The notes below the pieces were generated by a model, which saw only the letters and a list, made by a program, of their open reading frames with translations, was not told the DNA's origin and ran no database searches. 64,000 nucleotides of DNA from Pantoea sp. Mb-10 (GTDB lineage: Bacteria; Pseudomonadota; Gammaproteobacteria; Enterobacterales; Enterobacteriaceae). The translations under genes and the position numbers were made by a program. How positions within the stretch are numbered: the first letter of the stretch is position 1; every line of letters starts with the position of its first letter. Of this stretch, positions 15,467-24,723 are shown piece by piece. The DNA is taken from NCBI RefSeq assembly GCF_021272205.1, contig NZ_JAJSDX010000001.1, forward strand, positions 619,998-683,997, written 5' to 3'.

Positions 15467-17272
15467 TTAACCCGCTTTAGCAGGCAGCAAAATTTTCTTA
15501 CCCAAGAGCAAATTGTTTTCAATGATTCTTTGCGCCATCTCGCTTAAATTGCGGATGCTGTCTTGCAATCTTTCCAATGACTCCTGCATCATTTCCTCAA
15601 GCTCAAGCTGCTTTTCGCGAATGAATTCAAGTTCTTTCACCGCTTGCTCTGCTTTTATTTTCTCAAGGTTGGACTCCGCAACTTTGGCATTCATGGCATT
15701 TTGCTGCGCGGTATTCGCCGCACTGGCTACGTCATGCGTTATATTTGCCGCTTTTACAAAAGACTGATTCGTCTTGGCACTCAATGACTGCAACGGTTGC
15801 AGGGCTTTCTTTGACATTCCCGCTATATGCTTTAAAAACTGCGGGATATTTTTAAATATGCTCTTGAGCATATTTGACGCAAATTTCATTGCGCCATTAA
15901 TGACATTTTTCATGACCTGCGCAACGGCACTGCTTCTCAACAACATCACCGCGGCGATCACCGCAACAATCGCAACAATCGTTTTGACCACCGAGCGCAC
16001 CTGTTCTAAAACATCGGGTGGAAGTGCCTGCTGTAATAATTTCCCTAACGGAGAATTCATCAGCAGAAAATCCACTGCCTTACCGATGGCCTCAATGATG
16101 GGCATGATCACCGACTTCATTAACGGCTCCAGCGCTTTGCCGATAAACGAGGTCCCCGTGGCCGCCTGCATGATGCCATCAGCCACCGTCATCACCAGCA
16201 GCGCCACCGCCAGAACCGAACCCGCGCCCATCGTCACGACCGACAGCAACACACTCGCAACGGTCAGCAACGCGGTCACGATTTTGGAGATACAGTCGCT
16301 CTTCTTTTTCGCCTGCTCGTTTTTTTCATGCTGCTCTTCAATTTTCTTGGCTTGCTCAACGCGCGCGCGCCCCGCCATTTCCGTGTTGAATTCCGCACGT
16401 TTCAATTCATGTTCAGCGCGCTGCTTTGCCTCTTCGGCACGGTCTTTAATGCTCTGATTGATCACATTTAACAGGCGCAGCGCCATGTTGTATTGCGCCT
16501 TGGCTTGCTCCTCAATAAAGCTCGAGTTGAGCAGGCGGCTGTGCTTACTGTCTTGCAGCGTCGTTGCCACAATATCGTTGATACGCGACTGAATTTCTGT
16601 GGCTTTAACCGCCAACTGCTCAGCGTTTGACTTTGCGGCCTGCAGCGCGGTGTGCACATTAGCCCGCTGGCTTTCCAGCCCGGTAAGTTCTGACGAGAGC
16701 GCCTGGTATTCCGGATCGTCAGCGCCTACTCCCGCCTGCTGCATAGCAGCCTGCTTTTCTTTGAGGATAGCGATGCGGGCTTCCAGTTTACTCAGCTGAC
16801 TCTCCAGGCTTTTGACCTGATCACCCGCCTCCTCCAGCGCGTCCAGTGCGCCATTGAGCTCGTTGACCAAGGCATCAAACTGCGCTTTTACGTTCTGCGT
16901 GAACGCCGAAACGCCTGCAAGAATGGCTTCCATGGCGTCCGTCAACACATCCTTGCCGCTGGTTTTATCAGCCAGCAAACGGGTTAATACACTATTGATC
17001 AGCAGGCGATATTGCTCTGCCGTTCGCGGTTTTTCAGGCGGCGGCGGTCCCTCCAGAAAGGCCTGCTGCTCCTTATCTTCCAGCGTTTCCACCGCAGCAT
17101 ATTGCACCAGCGAGTCCAGCGCGCTTTTACCGCTGCTGCTCTCTCCTGGGCGCATCACTGGCGGATGGTGCAGTCGGTTGGGTTCAACCCGAACGTTGGC
17201 ATCATTACCGATCCTGCTTATCGTCGAGTCAGGTTGCACAGATTTAAGCGGTTGAGTATTTACTATGTCCAT
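15467..17272 (-). CDS. sipB: Translocator SipB/IpaB family (SctE)
   Basis: 601 residues (Salmonella SipB 593). An N-terminal coiled-coil region (~130-250, with repeats such as LESQLSKLEARIAILKEKQ) leads to two hydrophobic regions (~325-365, IVTALLTVASVLLSVV, and ~430-455, IVAIVAVIAAVMLL). An amphipathic helical C-terminus follows. This is the diagnostic pattern of the large pore-forming translocator. Its chaperone gene sicA lies just upstream. The start ATG at 17272 has an AGGCAGAA ribosome site. It would insert in the host membrane with SipC. Confidence 0.92.
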   Translation of the reverse strand: MDIVNTQPLKSVQPDSTISRIGNDANVRVEPNRLHHPPVMRPGESSSGKSALDSLVQYAAVETLEDKEQQAFLEGPPPPEKPRTAEQYRLLINSVLTRLLADKTSGKDVLTDAMEAILAGVSAFTQNVKAQFDALVNELNGALDALEEAGDQVKSLESQLSKLEARIAILKEKQAAMQQAGVGADDPEYQALSSELTGLESQRANVHTALQAAKSNAEQLAVKATEIQSRINDIVATTLQDSKHSRLLNSSFIEEQAKAQYNMALRLLNVINQSIKDRAEEAKQRAEHELKRAEFNTEMAGRARVEQAKKIEEQHEKNEQAKKKSDCISKIVTALLTVASVLLSVVTMGAGSVLAVALLVMTVADGIMQAATGTSFIGKALEPLMKSVIMPIIEAIGKAVDFLLMNSPLGKLLQQALPPDVLEQVRSVVKTIVAIVAVIAAVMLLRSSAVAQVMKNVINGAMKFASNMLKSIFKNIPQFLKHIAGMSKKALQPLQSLSAKTNQSFVKAANITHDVASAANTAQQNAMNAKVAESNLEKIKAEQAVKELEFIREKQLELEEMMQESLERLQDSIRNLSEMAQRIIENNLLLGKKILLPAKAG

Positions 17273-17294
17273 TTCTGCCTCACAGTAGGTGTTT

Positions 17295-17780
17295 TTACTT
17301 AGAACGTTTGCTTTTTATCGTATCTATATAAATTCTTGCGCGAGCTTTTATCTTTTCATCAGAACATTTATCGATGATATTTTTAAAACACTGCAGCGCT
17401 TTGCCAATATTGCCCATTAGCAAATTACATTGCCCCCCATAAAGCATGGGCAAGTAGTTCTCTTCAGCCATAACAAACGCCAGTGCGTAAAAGTCACAGG
17501 CCTTCTGATAATTTCTTTTCAATTGATGCACAGAGCCTAGCCCGATAACATAATCTGCATTATTAAAATCATACATACAGAGCAACTTGAAGAGCACTTC
17601 GGCTTCTTCTAATCTTCTTTCTTGGTAGAGATAATAGGCACACGCATACATCTCCTCCATGGTTTCATCAGAAACATCCTCAATATCTCTGAGCGTGATA
17701 CCACGCTGGATATACTCCATTAATTGCAATGCCATATCCGAATGATCGTCGTTATGGTCACGGGTTACTTTCATAGCCAT
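17295..17780 (-). CDS. sicA: Translocator chaperone SicA/SycB (class II, TPR)
   Basis: 161 residues with three TPR-like repeats; the segments EMYACAYYLYQERRLEEAE, LCMYDFNNADYVIGL and KACDFYALAFVMAEE align directly with SicA. It keeps SipB and SipC apart and soluble before secretion and, in Salmonella, is the co-activator of InvF. It leads the sip operon. The 106-base gap to spaS upstream is the place where the InvF/SicA-dependent promoter is expected, though I cannot point to the box. Confidence 0.92.
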   Translation of the reverse strand: MAMKVTRDHNDDHSDMALQLMEYIQRGITLRDIEDVSDETMEEMYACAYYLYQERRLEEAEVLFKLLCMYDFNNADYVIGLGSVHQLKRNYQKACDFYALAFVMAEENYLPMLYGGQCNLLMGNIGKALQCFKNIIDKCSDEKIKARARIYIDTIKSKRSK

Positions 17781-17886
17781 AATAATCCTTAGCCCATGAG
17801 ATGGGGTAAATTACATCATGTCATCGATAATCGCGCTCACAAAGAACGCTCATGGCGCGCATTAATAACGAGAGCACGATGATGTC

Positions 17887-18978
17887 TTAATTTTCGTCAG
17901 AGGACGTTACCTGTTCGGTGGATTTGGCCGTTCCCATTTGTTGTTCCAGCCAATCCATATCAACAAGATCAAGCCACAATAGAATGTCCAGCACCTCGGT
18001 AAAACATGCCAGATGAATAAAGCTATTTACCCGATGCGTGGCGTAGAGTTTTCTCGCCAAGGCCACATCTTCAATAATCGGCGTACCTACACGTTTTGCG
18101 TAACGTTTTACCGCCAGTGCCTTTTCATTTTTTTCAATCAATGAAATATAGGGAATAAAGGTAACGTCCTTATTGATGTAGATCGCGACGGCGATGTGCG
18201 TTGGGTTAACCACGATGGCTGTGGCATTTTGCACCGCTTGCTTCATGGGTTCTGAAAGCATTTCCGAATGCAGCTGTCGCCGCCGGCTTTTAATTTCTGG
18301 ATTCCCTTGCGACTCTTTATGTTCGCGTTCGACCTCCTTTTTATCCATTTTCAGCTCTTTTAACCATAACAGCACTTCACAAAACGCATCGAATAACACA
18401 ATCAACACTATGCAGCCCAAGAAAATGATCAGCAGTGAATGAAAGAGCTCCCCGAGGATAACGAAGGTATATTTGGCTTCACTGTTTACACTACCGAGAA
18501 TAAGGGATGAATTTTTGTGCCAAAAAATATACGCGGCAACGAAAAAAGCCACAATATACATAATGGTTTTCACCAGCTCTTTCAGGGTCCGCAAGTTGAA
18601 GATCTTTTTTATACCTTTAATAGGATTAAGACTATCAAACTTCAGCTTCAATGCTTTTAACGCGAGCTGACCACCGGTTTGCATAATGCCGGGAAATACG
18701 GTAGCAACAATCGACATAACGAGAACAGGCAGCAGGATTTTCAAGGCCGTAGTTAAACAGAGCAGAGCGTAGTCCTGCGCTGAGAACGTATATTGTGCTT
18801 CGATGATGTTTTGCATAATAAATTTGACGTCATCGAGCGAAACAAAGCCGATGATCATTTCAATGCCCACCAGCATCAGGCAGGTGGTGACCATATCTTT
18901 ACTTTTAAAGGTTTGCCCCTGCTTAGCGGCATCGCGCTTTTTCTTTGGGGTCGGTTTCTCCGTTTTGTTTTGCGACAC
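17887..18978 (-). CDS. spaS: Export apparatus switch protein SpaS/YscU (SctU)
   Basis: 363 residues starting with GTG at 18978 behind agaggg. Four membrane segments fill the first ~210 residues, followed by a cytoplasmic domain with the autocleavage motif NPTH (about residues 257-260, IVVNPTHIAVAIYI). Cleavage between Asn and Pro switches secretion from needle to translocator substrates. It begins 15 bases after spaR and is the last gene of the inv/spa operon, as in SPI-1. Confidence 0.96.
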   Translation of the reverse strand: MSQNKTEKPTPKKKRDAAKQGQTFKSKDMVTTCLMLVGIEMIIGFVSLDDVKFIMQNIIEAQYTFSAQDYALLCLTTALKILLPVLVMSIVATVFPGIMQTGGQLALKALKLKFDSLNPIKGIKKIFNLRTLKELVKTIMYIVAFFVAAYIFWHKNSSLILGSVNSEAKYTFVILGELFHSLLIIFLGCIVLIVLFDAFCEVLLWLKELKMDKKEVEREHKESQGNPEIKSRRRQLHSEMLSEPMKQAVQNATAIVVNPTHIAVAIYINKDVTFIPYISLIEKNEKALAVKRYAKRVGTPIIEDVALARKLYATHRVNSFIHLACFTEVLDILLWLDLVDMDWLEQQMGTAKSTEQVTSSDEN

Positions 18979-18993
18979 AGCCCTCTCTGCCTC

Positions 18994-19758
18994 TTACATT
19001 AAATATCGCGCATAAAAACGCTCAAGTTTTATGATTTCACCGGGTAACACGGGAGAGAGATAAATCAGTAACAGCGCAAACCCGACAAAACTTTTTACCG
19101 TTATCGCCATTGAAAATGCATTTAGCTGAGGCGTATAGCGTGACAATAATCCCAGCAACACTTCAGTCACTAAAAATACGACCACGATCGGCGCCGCGAG
19201 GCGTATGGCTTGCATCATCATTTCACTGGCAAAGCGCAGTATTAACGTGACGTCGGGTAAGGTGACATGACCCGGCGGCGAGAGTCGATAGCTGCTTAGC
19301 ATCACCTCTAACAGTGTCAGCAGCCCCCCCGCCTGCAGGATCAGCACCACGGTAAACATATTGAAAAAGTTGGCCAATTCAGAGGAATCAATGCCGGTCT
19401 GCGGGTTAATGGAACTGCTTAGCGTGGCACCTCGCTGGTTATCAATGTAGCTGCCTGCCGCATGGAGTACCCAAAAGGGAAAGCAGAGAAACAGCCCAAT
19501 AATTACTCCCAGCAGCACTTCTTTGACCAGCAGTCCCATAAACAGCCACAGTGTCACCTCATGCAGGGTGATACCAGACACCGGCCACAGGCTCGCTCCC
19601 ATAAAAAAAACCAGCGGGTAGCGAAACAGGTCCGGTACCGTCGACGCGTTTAAAAACGGCAGCATCATAAACACGGGAAACAGGCGGCCACACACCAGAA
19701 TCACGGAATACAGCCAATAGTTAAGTTCGCTGAACTGCATGAAGGCGATGGCGCTCAT
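18994..19758 (-). CDS. spaR: Export gate protein SpaR/YscT (SctT)
   Basis: 254 residues from ATG 19758, whose first bases overlap the spaQ stop (ATGA). A longer reading to 19848 would overlap spaQ by about 90 bases and is rejected. It is highly hydrophobic, with the conserved RYPLVFFMGASLWP, GIDSSELANFF and FVGFALLLIYLSPVLPG segments of the FliR/SctT family. It is an inner-membrane part of the helical export gate together with SpaP and SpaQ. Confidence 0.95.
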   Translation of the reverse strand: MSAIAFMQFSELNYWLYSVILVCGRLFPVFMMLPFLNASTVPDLFRYPLVFFMGASLWPVSGITLHEVTLWLFMGLLVKEVLLGVIIGLFLCFPFWVLHAAGSYIDNQRGATLSSSINPQTGIDSSELANFFNMFTVVLILQAGGLLTLLEVMLSSYRLSPPGHVTLPDVTLILRFASEMMMQAIRLAAPIVVVFLVTEVLLGLLSRYTPQLNAFSMAITVKSFVGFALLLIYLSPVLPGEIIKLERFYARYLM

Positions 19759-20015
19759 TTTTTCCCCAGGGCAAACGTGAGCATTTCTTGGGCATAATTC
19801 ATTAATGCTCCACCCATCCAGCCGGACAGCAAAAATAAACAGACACACACGCCCAATAATTTAATCCCGAACGGCAACGTCTGTTCCTGCAATTGGGTAA
19901 CCGTTTGGAATAATCCCACCAGCAAGCCAATCACGGTGGCGACCATTACCGGAACGGCCGAGAGTGTCAGGACCAGCCAGATGGCTTTATTGCCCGCATA
20001 AATCACTTCATTCAT
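19755..20015 (-). CDS. spaQ: Export gate protein SpaQ/YscS (SctS)
   Basis: 86 residues with two membrane helices (VLTLSAVPVMVATVIGLLVG and FGIKLLGVCVCLFLLSGWMG) and the family motif GLFQTVTQLQEQTLPFGIK between them. This is the full length for SctS. It lies 5 bases after spaP and overlaps spaR by 4 bases. Confidence 0.96.
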   Translation of the reverse strand: MNEVIYAGNKAIWLVLTLSAVPVMVATVIGLLVGLFQTVTQLQEQTLPFGIKLLGVCVCLFLLSGWMGGALMNYAQEMLTFALGKK

Positions 20016-20020
20016 GATGG

Positions 20021-20704
20021 TTATCCGCTTATTGAGAGGTACTGCTCAATCAAACTTTTGGAGACCAGCGTCCAGCCGTCCAGCACCACAAACAGCAGCA
20101 GCTTTACCGGCACGGAGAGCGTGACGGGACTCATCATCATCATGCCCAGCGTGAGCAAAATGCTCGAAATCAGGAGATCGATGACGACAAAAGGCAAATA
20201 GATGTAGAACCCAATCATAAAGGCATCTTTTATTTCACTCAGTGCATAGGCGGGCAGTAGCGCAAGCAGCGATGGGCGGCTTTCCTCTTGGTCCTCCGGT
20301 TCAAACGCCTCGCTCTCTTCCGTCCCTAAGGGCTGCGCGCGCTGGGCGTTGTGGAAAAAGGCCGTTAGCGCGGGATCGGCATAACGCTCCAGATAGGCGC
20401 GATAACTGCCGAAGCCTTCATTGACAATCTGCTCGATATCCTGAGCGCGATCAAAAGTCAGATTATGTTGCGTGACGTAGTCATAACCTTGTCTGGCGAC
20501 GGGCATCATGACAACGCTGGCAAGAATCAACGCAATACCATTGAGCGTGAGATTGGACGGTACCTGCTGCAGCCCTATCGCGTTGCGAATCATAATAAAT
20601 ACGACAGAAAATTTGATGTAGCAGGTGCCGCTGGCAAGCAGGAACGGCGCCAGCGACGCCAGCGCCAGCGTCGCAATCAACGAAAAATCATTCTCCACAC
20701 GCAT
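20021..20704 (-). CDS. spaP: Export gate protein SpaP/YscR (SctR)
   Basis: 227 residues, starting at ATG 20704 (MRVENDFSLIATLAL), which aligns with the start of Salmonella SpaP; a start nine codons earlier is possible but unlikely. Strongly conserved segments: SGTCYIKFSVVFIMIRNAIG, SLLALLPAYALSEIKDAF, GFYIYLPFVVIDLLISSILL and LGMMMMSPVTLSVP. A charged insert (~residues 125-145) is typical of the SpaP branch. It overlaps the spaO end by 17 bases. Confidence 0.96.
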   Translation of the reverse strand: MRVENDFSLIATLALASLAPFLLASGTCYIKFSVVFIMIRNAIGLQQVPSNLTLNGIALILASVVMMPVARQGYDYVTQHNLTFDRAQDIEQIVNEGFGSYRAYLERYADPALTAFFHNAQRAQPLGTEESEAFEPEDQEESRPSLLALLPAYALSEIKDAFMIGFYIYLPFVVIDLLISSILLTLGMMMMSPVTLSVPVKLLLFVVLDGWTLVSKSLIEQYLSISG

Positions 20705-21626
20705 CACCGTGATACAGCGTTTGAATCTCAACGCAGAGGGTATCGTCGTCCATAGAGACCCATTCCCCCCGGCCCAGCAGCGCGCCGTTGCCTTTAATCA
20801 TGACGCTATTGGCGCCGCTGCCCGCCGTGGCCAGCGTCATGCCGGGGGTTAACGCCCGGAGTTCCGCCAGCGTCATCACTTGCTCGTGCACCACAAATTC
20901 CAGCCGCACCGGAATCGCGTTGATACCGGTTGCGCGGGCGAAATCCCGCGTCTCCCACTCGTCGTCCGCCTCGTGGTTGATCCCCTCGTCGTAATCATCA
21001 TTTAACATCAAGACATCTCCTTCATGGTCATAGTGGCCCATCGGCCGCCCTTGGATACGCACTTCCTGGAGCAGACGGCTGACGATAAGCCTATCGCCGC
21101 ACCGCATGCGCCTGACATAGCGCGCGCTTAGCGCGCTTTCGCCCTTTACCAACGAGCAGATGAAGGGCAGGTGTGCCGGAACATAAGGCACCTCACTGCC
21201 GGGGGCTGGCTGCGGTGCGCTCGCCACCGCAAGGAGCCATGCGCGTCCGAGTGAGGTGGTCAGTTCCGGCAGGGGTTGGCTGGGCAGGCTGTTTTCCTGC
21301 GCCGGACAGTGCTGCGTGAAGCTAAGTGCCGTGCCGTTCGCCCGCGAGAGCTCACAGCAGGCGTCGGCATGATGAAAAAAACAGCGGATTTCATCGGCGG
21401 TAAAATGCTCGGTTGCCAATCCCGCCGCATCCGGCCAGGTTTGCGCCAGCCAGTCGCGCAGATCCACCAGCAGCTGATTGCCGTCTGGCGTGGAGAAGTG
21501 CTGCAACACCGCCCCCGGCGGCGGCAGGCTATCGCGCAGCCGGTTACCGGCTTGCGTCTGTTCGGTGACAAAGCGTTGCCAGGCCACGTCATGTGGCTGG
21601 TAGGCCCGAAGTGAAACGCGCGCCAT
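20688..21626 (-). CDS. spaO: Cytoplasmic ring/sorting platform protein SpaO/YscQ (SctQ)
   Basis: 312 residues (Salmonella SpaO 303). The C-terminal ~80 residues form a SpoA domain (LEFVVHEQVMTLAELRALTPG, then GNGALLGRGEWVSMDDDTL). An upstream SpoA-like region (~150-210) includes KGESALSARYVRRMRCGDRL. It builds the cytoplasmic pods with OrgA and OrgB. Its ATG shares one base with the spaN stop. Confidence 0.92.
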   Translation of the reverse strand: MARVSLRAYQPHDVAWQRFVTEQTQAGNRLRDSLPPPGAVLQHFSTPDGNQLLVDLRDWLAQTWPDAAGLATEHFTADEIRCFFHHADACCELSRANGTALSFTQHCPAQENSLPSQPLPELTTSLGRAWLLAVASAPQPAPGSEVPYVPAHLPFICSLVKGESALSARYVRRMRCGDRLIVSRLLQEVRIQGRPMGHYDHEGDVLMLNDDYDEGINHEADDEWETRDFARATGINAIPVRLEFVVHEQVMTLAELRALTPGMTLATAGSGANSVMIKGNGALLGRGEWVSMDDDTLCVEIQTLYHGDACGE

Positions 21627-22597
21627 CAGGCCTCTTCCTCCTCATCAAGAACATAGGATGCGGCGCGGCGTTGCTGCCCTTGCTTCTCGAACAAGGCCAG
21701 AGGCGGCGCGTCCGCCTGCTGGATAGCCACGTCCAACCGATCCAGCACCTCGCGGCTCGACACCCTCGCCGTGACCGGCTGCGGCATCTGTCGAGGAATC
21801 AGCAGTTCGACCTGCATGGCCCCCGTGGGATCCGTGCGTCGAAACGTATAGGTCAGTCGCCGTAAGCCCGGTGGCGGTGTCGATTCGGCGAGCGGCGCGA
21901 ACAACGCAGGCGCGGACATGCGCGCTAACTGGCGCGAGGGACCGTCGGTGAGCGTGGTGGAATCGAGCGTAAGAGACGGCACCGGCCCGGCCAAGCCGGT
22001 GGCGGTTGCGCTCTGGGGGATCGCCGTTGACGCGTGCGGTTCCTGCTTGTCACTCGGCAGCGTACTGTGTGCGCCGCTTGTTCCCTGTGCGGGCATGAGG
22101 TCGGCAATGCGCGGCAGCGGCGCGGCAACCGGGCTATGCGCAATCACATTATTGTGAACAGGGGTAACCGCATCGTGGCTAAGCGGTCTTGCCTGTAAGG
22201 CGCGCACGATCGGGCTTTCTTGTGCGGCGTGCCTGAGCGGCGTGACGGAAGGGTCCGACGTGACCTGCATGACTTGGGAGATCCACCTTTGCTGGTTCAC
22301 TGGCTTGCCCTGTTTTTCCTGCGTGACCCCGCGCCCTTGCCCGGCGTTATCTTGCCCGCCCATCTCAACAGCCGTTGTTGCGGCTTCGGGTGCGTTAAGC
22401 GCCCAGCTTAGGCGCGATTCGGGCTGATGCAGCAGCGCATGGAGATACGGCGCAACCGCAGGAATGGGGGCATCAGAAACGGGCTCAAAACGACGCTTCT
22501 TCGTGGGTTGCCTGACGCTGTTTTTTTCGTCTGGTGCCGTATACATACGATCACACAGCAGCCGTAATGGCGAAGGGGTTAACGTGGCCAACTGCAT
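21626..22597 (-). CDS. spaN: Needle-length regulator / early secreted protein SpaN (InvJ, SctP)
   Basis: 323 residues (InvJ 336). The N-terminal half is polar and low-complexity, with Pro, Gln, Ala and Ser dominating, as usual for molecular-ruler proteins. A short conserved C-terminal module follows (~240-310, LTYTFRRTDPTGAMQVELL, SREVLDRLDVAIQQAD). It sits between spaM and spaO and overlaps spaM by 19 bases. Recognition rests on position, length and the C-terminal module. Confidence 0.82.
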   Translation of the reverse strand: MQLATLTPSPLRLLCDRMYTAPDEKNSVRQPTKKRRFEPVSDAPIPAVAPYLHALLHQPESRLSWALNAPEAATTAVEMGGQDNAGQGRGVTQEKQGKPVNQQRWISQVMQVTSDPSVTPLRHAAQESPIVRALQARPLSHDAVTPVHNNVIAHSPVAAPLPRIADLMPAQGTSGAHSTLPSDKQEPHASTAIPQSATATGLAGPVPSLTLDSTTLTDGPSRQLARMSAPALFAPLAESTPPPGLRRLTYTFRRTDPTGAMQVELLIPRQMPQPVTARVSSREVLDRLDVAIQQADAPPLALFEKQGQQRRAASYVLDEEEEA

Positions 22598-23031
22598 TGC
22601 TCCTCTATTTCATCGTCAATCTGATTCTGTAATCGCCGCGTCGCGTGGCGGCGAAGATCGCGGGCGCGCTGTTCAAGACGTTGATGCCGCCGCGTCAGCG
22701 CCTGCCGCGCATTGCTTGCCTGGCGGCGCGTCTGATCAACCTCACGTTGCTGCTCCCGCTGCTCCCCCTGCTCCAGCATCAAGGTCGCCATTTTGCGGCG
22801 TAGCGTTGCCTGCCGGGCTTTTTGTGCCAGGATGGCTTCACGGTGGGTTTCTCCGTCATAGATAAAGCTTTGCGACAGCAGTTGCGCCGCCTGATGCGCC
22901 TGTTCCAGCGCGGTAATGCGCGCCGTGATGGCCGCCGTTTGCTGCTGGCAGCGTTGCAGAATCTGCGTCTGTTTCTGGATACGCCGCTCGGCGCTGGCGC
23001 ACACTTTCTGTAATTTATTGCGTAAGCTCAT
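22579..23031 (-). CDS. spaM: Stalk protein SpaM/InvI (SctO)
   Basis: 150 residues from ATG 23031, overlapping the ATPase gene by 17 bases; Salmonella SpaM is 147. Almost entirely charged alpha-helix with heptad pattern (KLQKVCASAERRIQKQTQIL, then long Gln/Arg/Glu runs), as in the two-stranded coiled-coil stalk that links the SctN ATPase to the export gate. An upstream start at 23166 would overlap the ATPase by 150 bases and is rejected. Confidence 0.88.
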   Translation of the reverse strand: MSLRNKLQKVCASAERRIQKQTQILQRCQQQTAAITARITALEQAHQAAQLLSQSFIYDGETHREAILAQKARQATLRRKMATLMLEQGEQREQQREVDQTRRQASNARQALTRRHQRLEQRARDLRRHATRRLQNQIDDEIEEQCSWPR

Positions 23032-24307
23032 ACATCCTCTGCAAGCTATGCTCGACGCAAACGGTGTCTGAGCGGGACTGACACAGAAATTCGCGAAACG
23101 CAGGCATCTGGGCGTAAAGCCGGTCGTTCTCCTCATGCTGACCGGGCTGGTACTCACCAAACTCAATCAGCGTTTGCAGCGTCTCCATGTGGGCCAAGGC
23201 CTGACGAAATTTACCGGCGTGCGCCAGATGCGCGGGCTGGCACACGCGGGTGCTAACGCGGCTCAGACTGCGTAAAACATCAATGGCGGGATAGTGGTTG
23301 GCCGCTGCTAACTTGCGGCTCAGCAGGATGTGGCCATCCAGAATCGATCGGATCTCTTCTGCCACCGGATCGCTCTCTTCTTCGCTTTCCATCAAGATGG
23401 TGAAAAATGCCGTAATGCTGCCCTGATGCGTGACGCCTGGGCGCTCCAACAGCGCAGGCAGCCGCTCAAAAACCGAGGCCGGATAGCCGCGGCGCGCGGG
23501 CGGCTCACCTGTCAGCAAGGCCACGTCGCGGAGCGCGCGCGCATAGCGCGAAACGGAATCCAAAAACAGCACCACGTGCTTTCCGCGGTCGCGAAAGTAT
23601 TCCGCGACCGTCATGGCGATGAGCGCAGCGTTCATTCTATCCGCGGCGGAAAAATCTGAGGTGGCGTACACCACCACGCAGCGTCCCGCCTGAGGGGAAG
23701 CGCGCAGCGCATCGATAAACTCGGTGACTTCACGTCCGCGCTCGCCAATCAACGCCACCACAAAAACATCCGCGCTGGCGTGGTTGATGATCATCTCCAT
23801 GAGCGTGGTCTTTCCGCATCCGGCCGCAGCAAAGATCCCCATACGCTGTCCGCGCCCACAGGGGATCAGGGCGTCGATTGCGCGTATGCCGGTGAGAAAC
23901 GGTTCGGTGATATTCACGCGCTGATGAAAGCCCGGCGGACGGGCGTTGATGTCGCGCGTCTCCTGATCAACCAAATCAACCGCGTCCGCCAGCCGCGCGA
24001 CCACGTCGCCGGTGGCCGCGATCACCGCGCCTTGCACATGCGGAGATAGGGTGAGAGAGAAGCCTTTGCCAGTGGGGCTTACCACCGCTTCGCGCGTCAG
24101 CCCTTGCGCCGAACCGAGCAGGCTGAGCAGCGCCGAATCCGGTTGCAGACTTAACACCACGGCTCGAGCGATGACGGTGCTATCCCGCCAGCTCCGGTAA
24201 ATGTCGCACACCTCACCGATACGCAAATGCCGCAGCGGCACTTCTATTAATGCACCGGTAATGCGCAGTGGATGCGCCTGACAGCGCATCAGTGCGTCCA
24301 GAGACAT
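23015..24307 (-). CDS. invC: Type III secretion ATPase InvC/SpaL (SctN)
   Basis: 430 residues. Walker A AAAGCGKTTLM (about residues 160-170), the GERGREVTEFI motif, Walker B HVVLFLDSVSRYARALRD (~245-262) and the GYPASVFERLPALLERPG segment are all intact. It is the hexameric ATPase that unfolds substrates and strips chaperones at the base of the injectisome. The ATG shares one base with the invB stop. Confidence 0.97.
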   Translation of the reverse strand: MSLDALMRCQAHPLRITGALIEVPLRHLRIGEVCDIYRSWRDSTVIARAVVLSLQPDSALLSLLGSAQGLTREAVVSPTGKGFSLTLSPHVQGAVIAATGDVVARLADAVDLVDQETRDINARPPGFHQRVNITEPFLTGIRAIDALIPCGRGQRMGIFAAAGCGKTTLMEMIINHASADVFVVALIGERGREVTEFIDALRASPQAGRCVVVYATSDFSAADRMNAALIAMTVAEYFRDRGKHVVLFLDSVSRYARALRDVALLTGEPPARRGYPASVFERLPALLERPGVTHQGSITAFFTILMESEEESDPVAEEIRSILDGHILLSRKLAAANHYPAIDVLRSLSRVSTRVCQPAHLAHAGKFRQALAHMETLQTLIEFGEYQPGQHEENDRLYAQMPAFREFLCQSRSDTVCVEHSLQRMYELTQ

Positions 24308-24708
24308 TAGCGAAGCACCTCCAGAAATTTTTCTGCGCTGACATAAAAGGCCTCAAGCGCATTGCTGAAGGCGTCGACGTCCTGCAGAGCCGCTGGCTTC
24401 ACCAGACACTTCAAAACGGTGTAACCGTCATCTTCACTGATTTGCATCTGGTCGGTGATAGCGAAAGGCGCCGCTTCCATCAGCAGGGTGATTAACGCGG
24501 GCGCGCAACGTTCAATATGCGGAAGATGATGTTCACAGAGGCGCATCCAGATCAGCACCTGATCGTGGTGAAGAGACAACAGCATGTCTGGCAACGTATT
24601 AAATTCCAGACTGATGGTGCTATGGCTGTCAAAGTTTCCCAGCACGGAGGCGTCACATCCATTGGCCAATAGCGCCTGGCGAACCAGCTCGGCTAAATCG
24701 ATATCCAT
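24307..24708 (-). CDS. invB: Type III secretion chaperone InvB/SpaK (class IB)
   Basis: 133 residues from ATG 24708 (MDIDLAELVRQALLANGCD), chosen because it aligns with InvB; a start five codons earlier abuts the invA stop. It has the features of small acidic effector chaperones (DSHSTISLEFNTLP, VLIWMRLCE, DGYTVLKCLVKP). In Salmonella InvB serves SipA, SopE and SopA, so here it may serve the SipA-slot effector. It lies between invA and invC, as in SPI-1. Confidence 0.9.
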   Translation of the reverse strand: MDIDLAELVRQALLANGCDASVLGNFDSHSTISLEFNTLPDMLLSLHHDQVLIWMRLCEHHLPHIERCAPALITLLMEAAPFAITDQMQISEDDGYTVLKCLVKPAALQDVDAFSNALEAFYVSAEKFLEVLR

Positions 24709-24723
24709 TGTAATTACCCACAT

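Noticed and set aside
15774..16457. 227-codon plus-strand frame within sipB
   Set aside because: Antisense to the helical and hydrophobic region of SipB; its Ser/Thr/Ala-rich composition is a mirror of that codon pattern.
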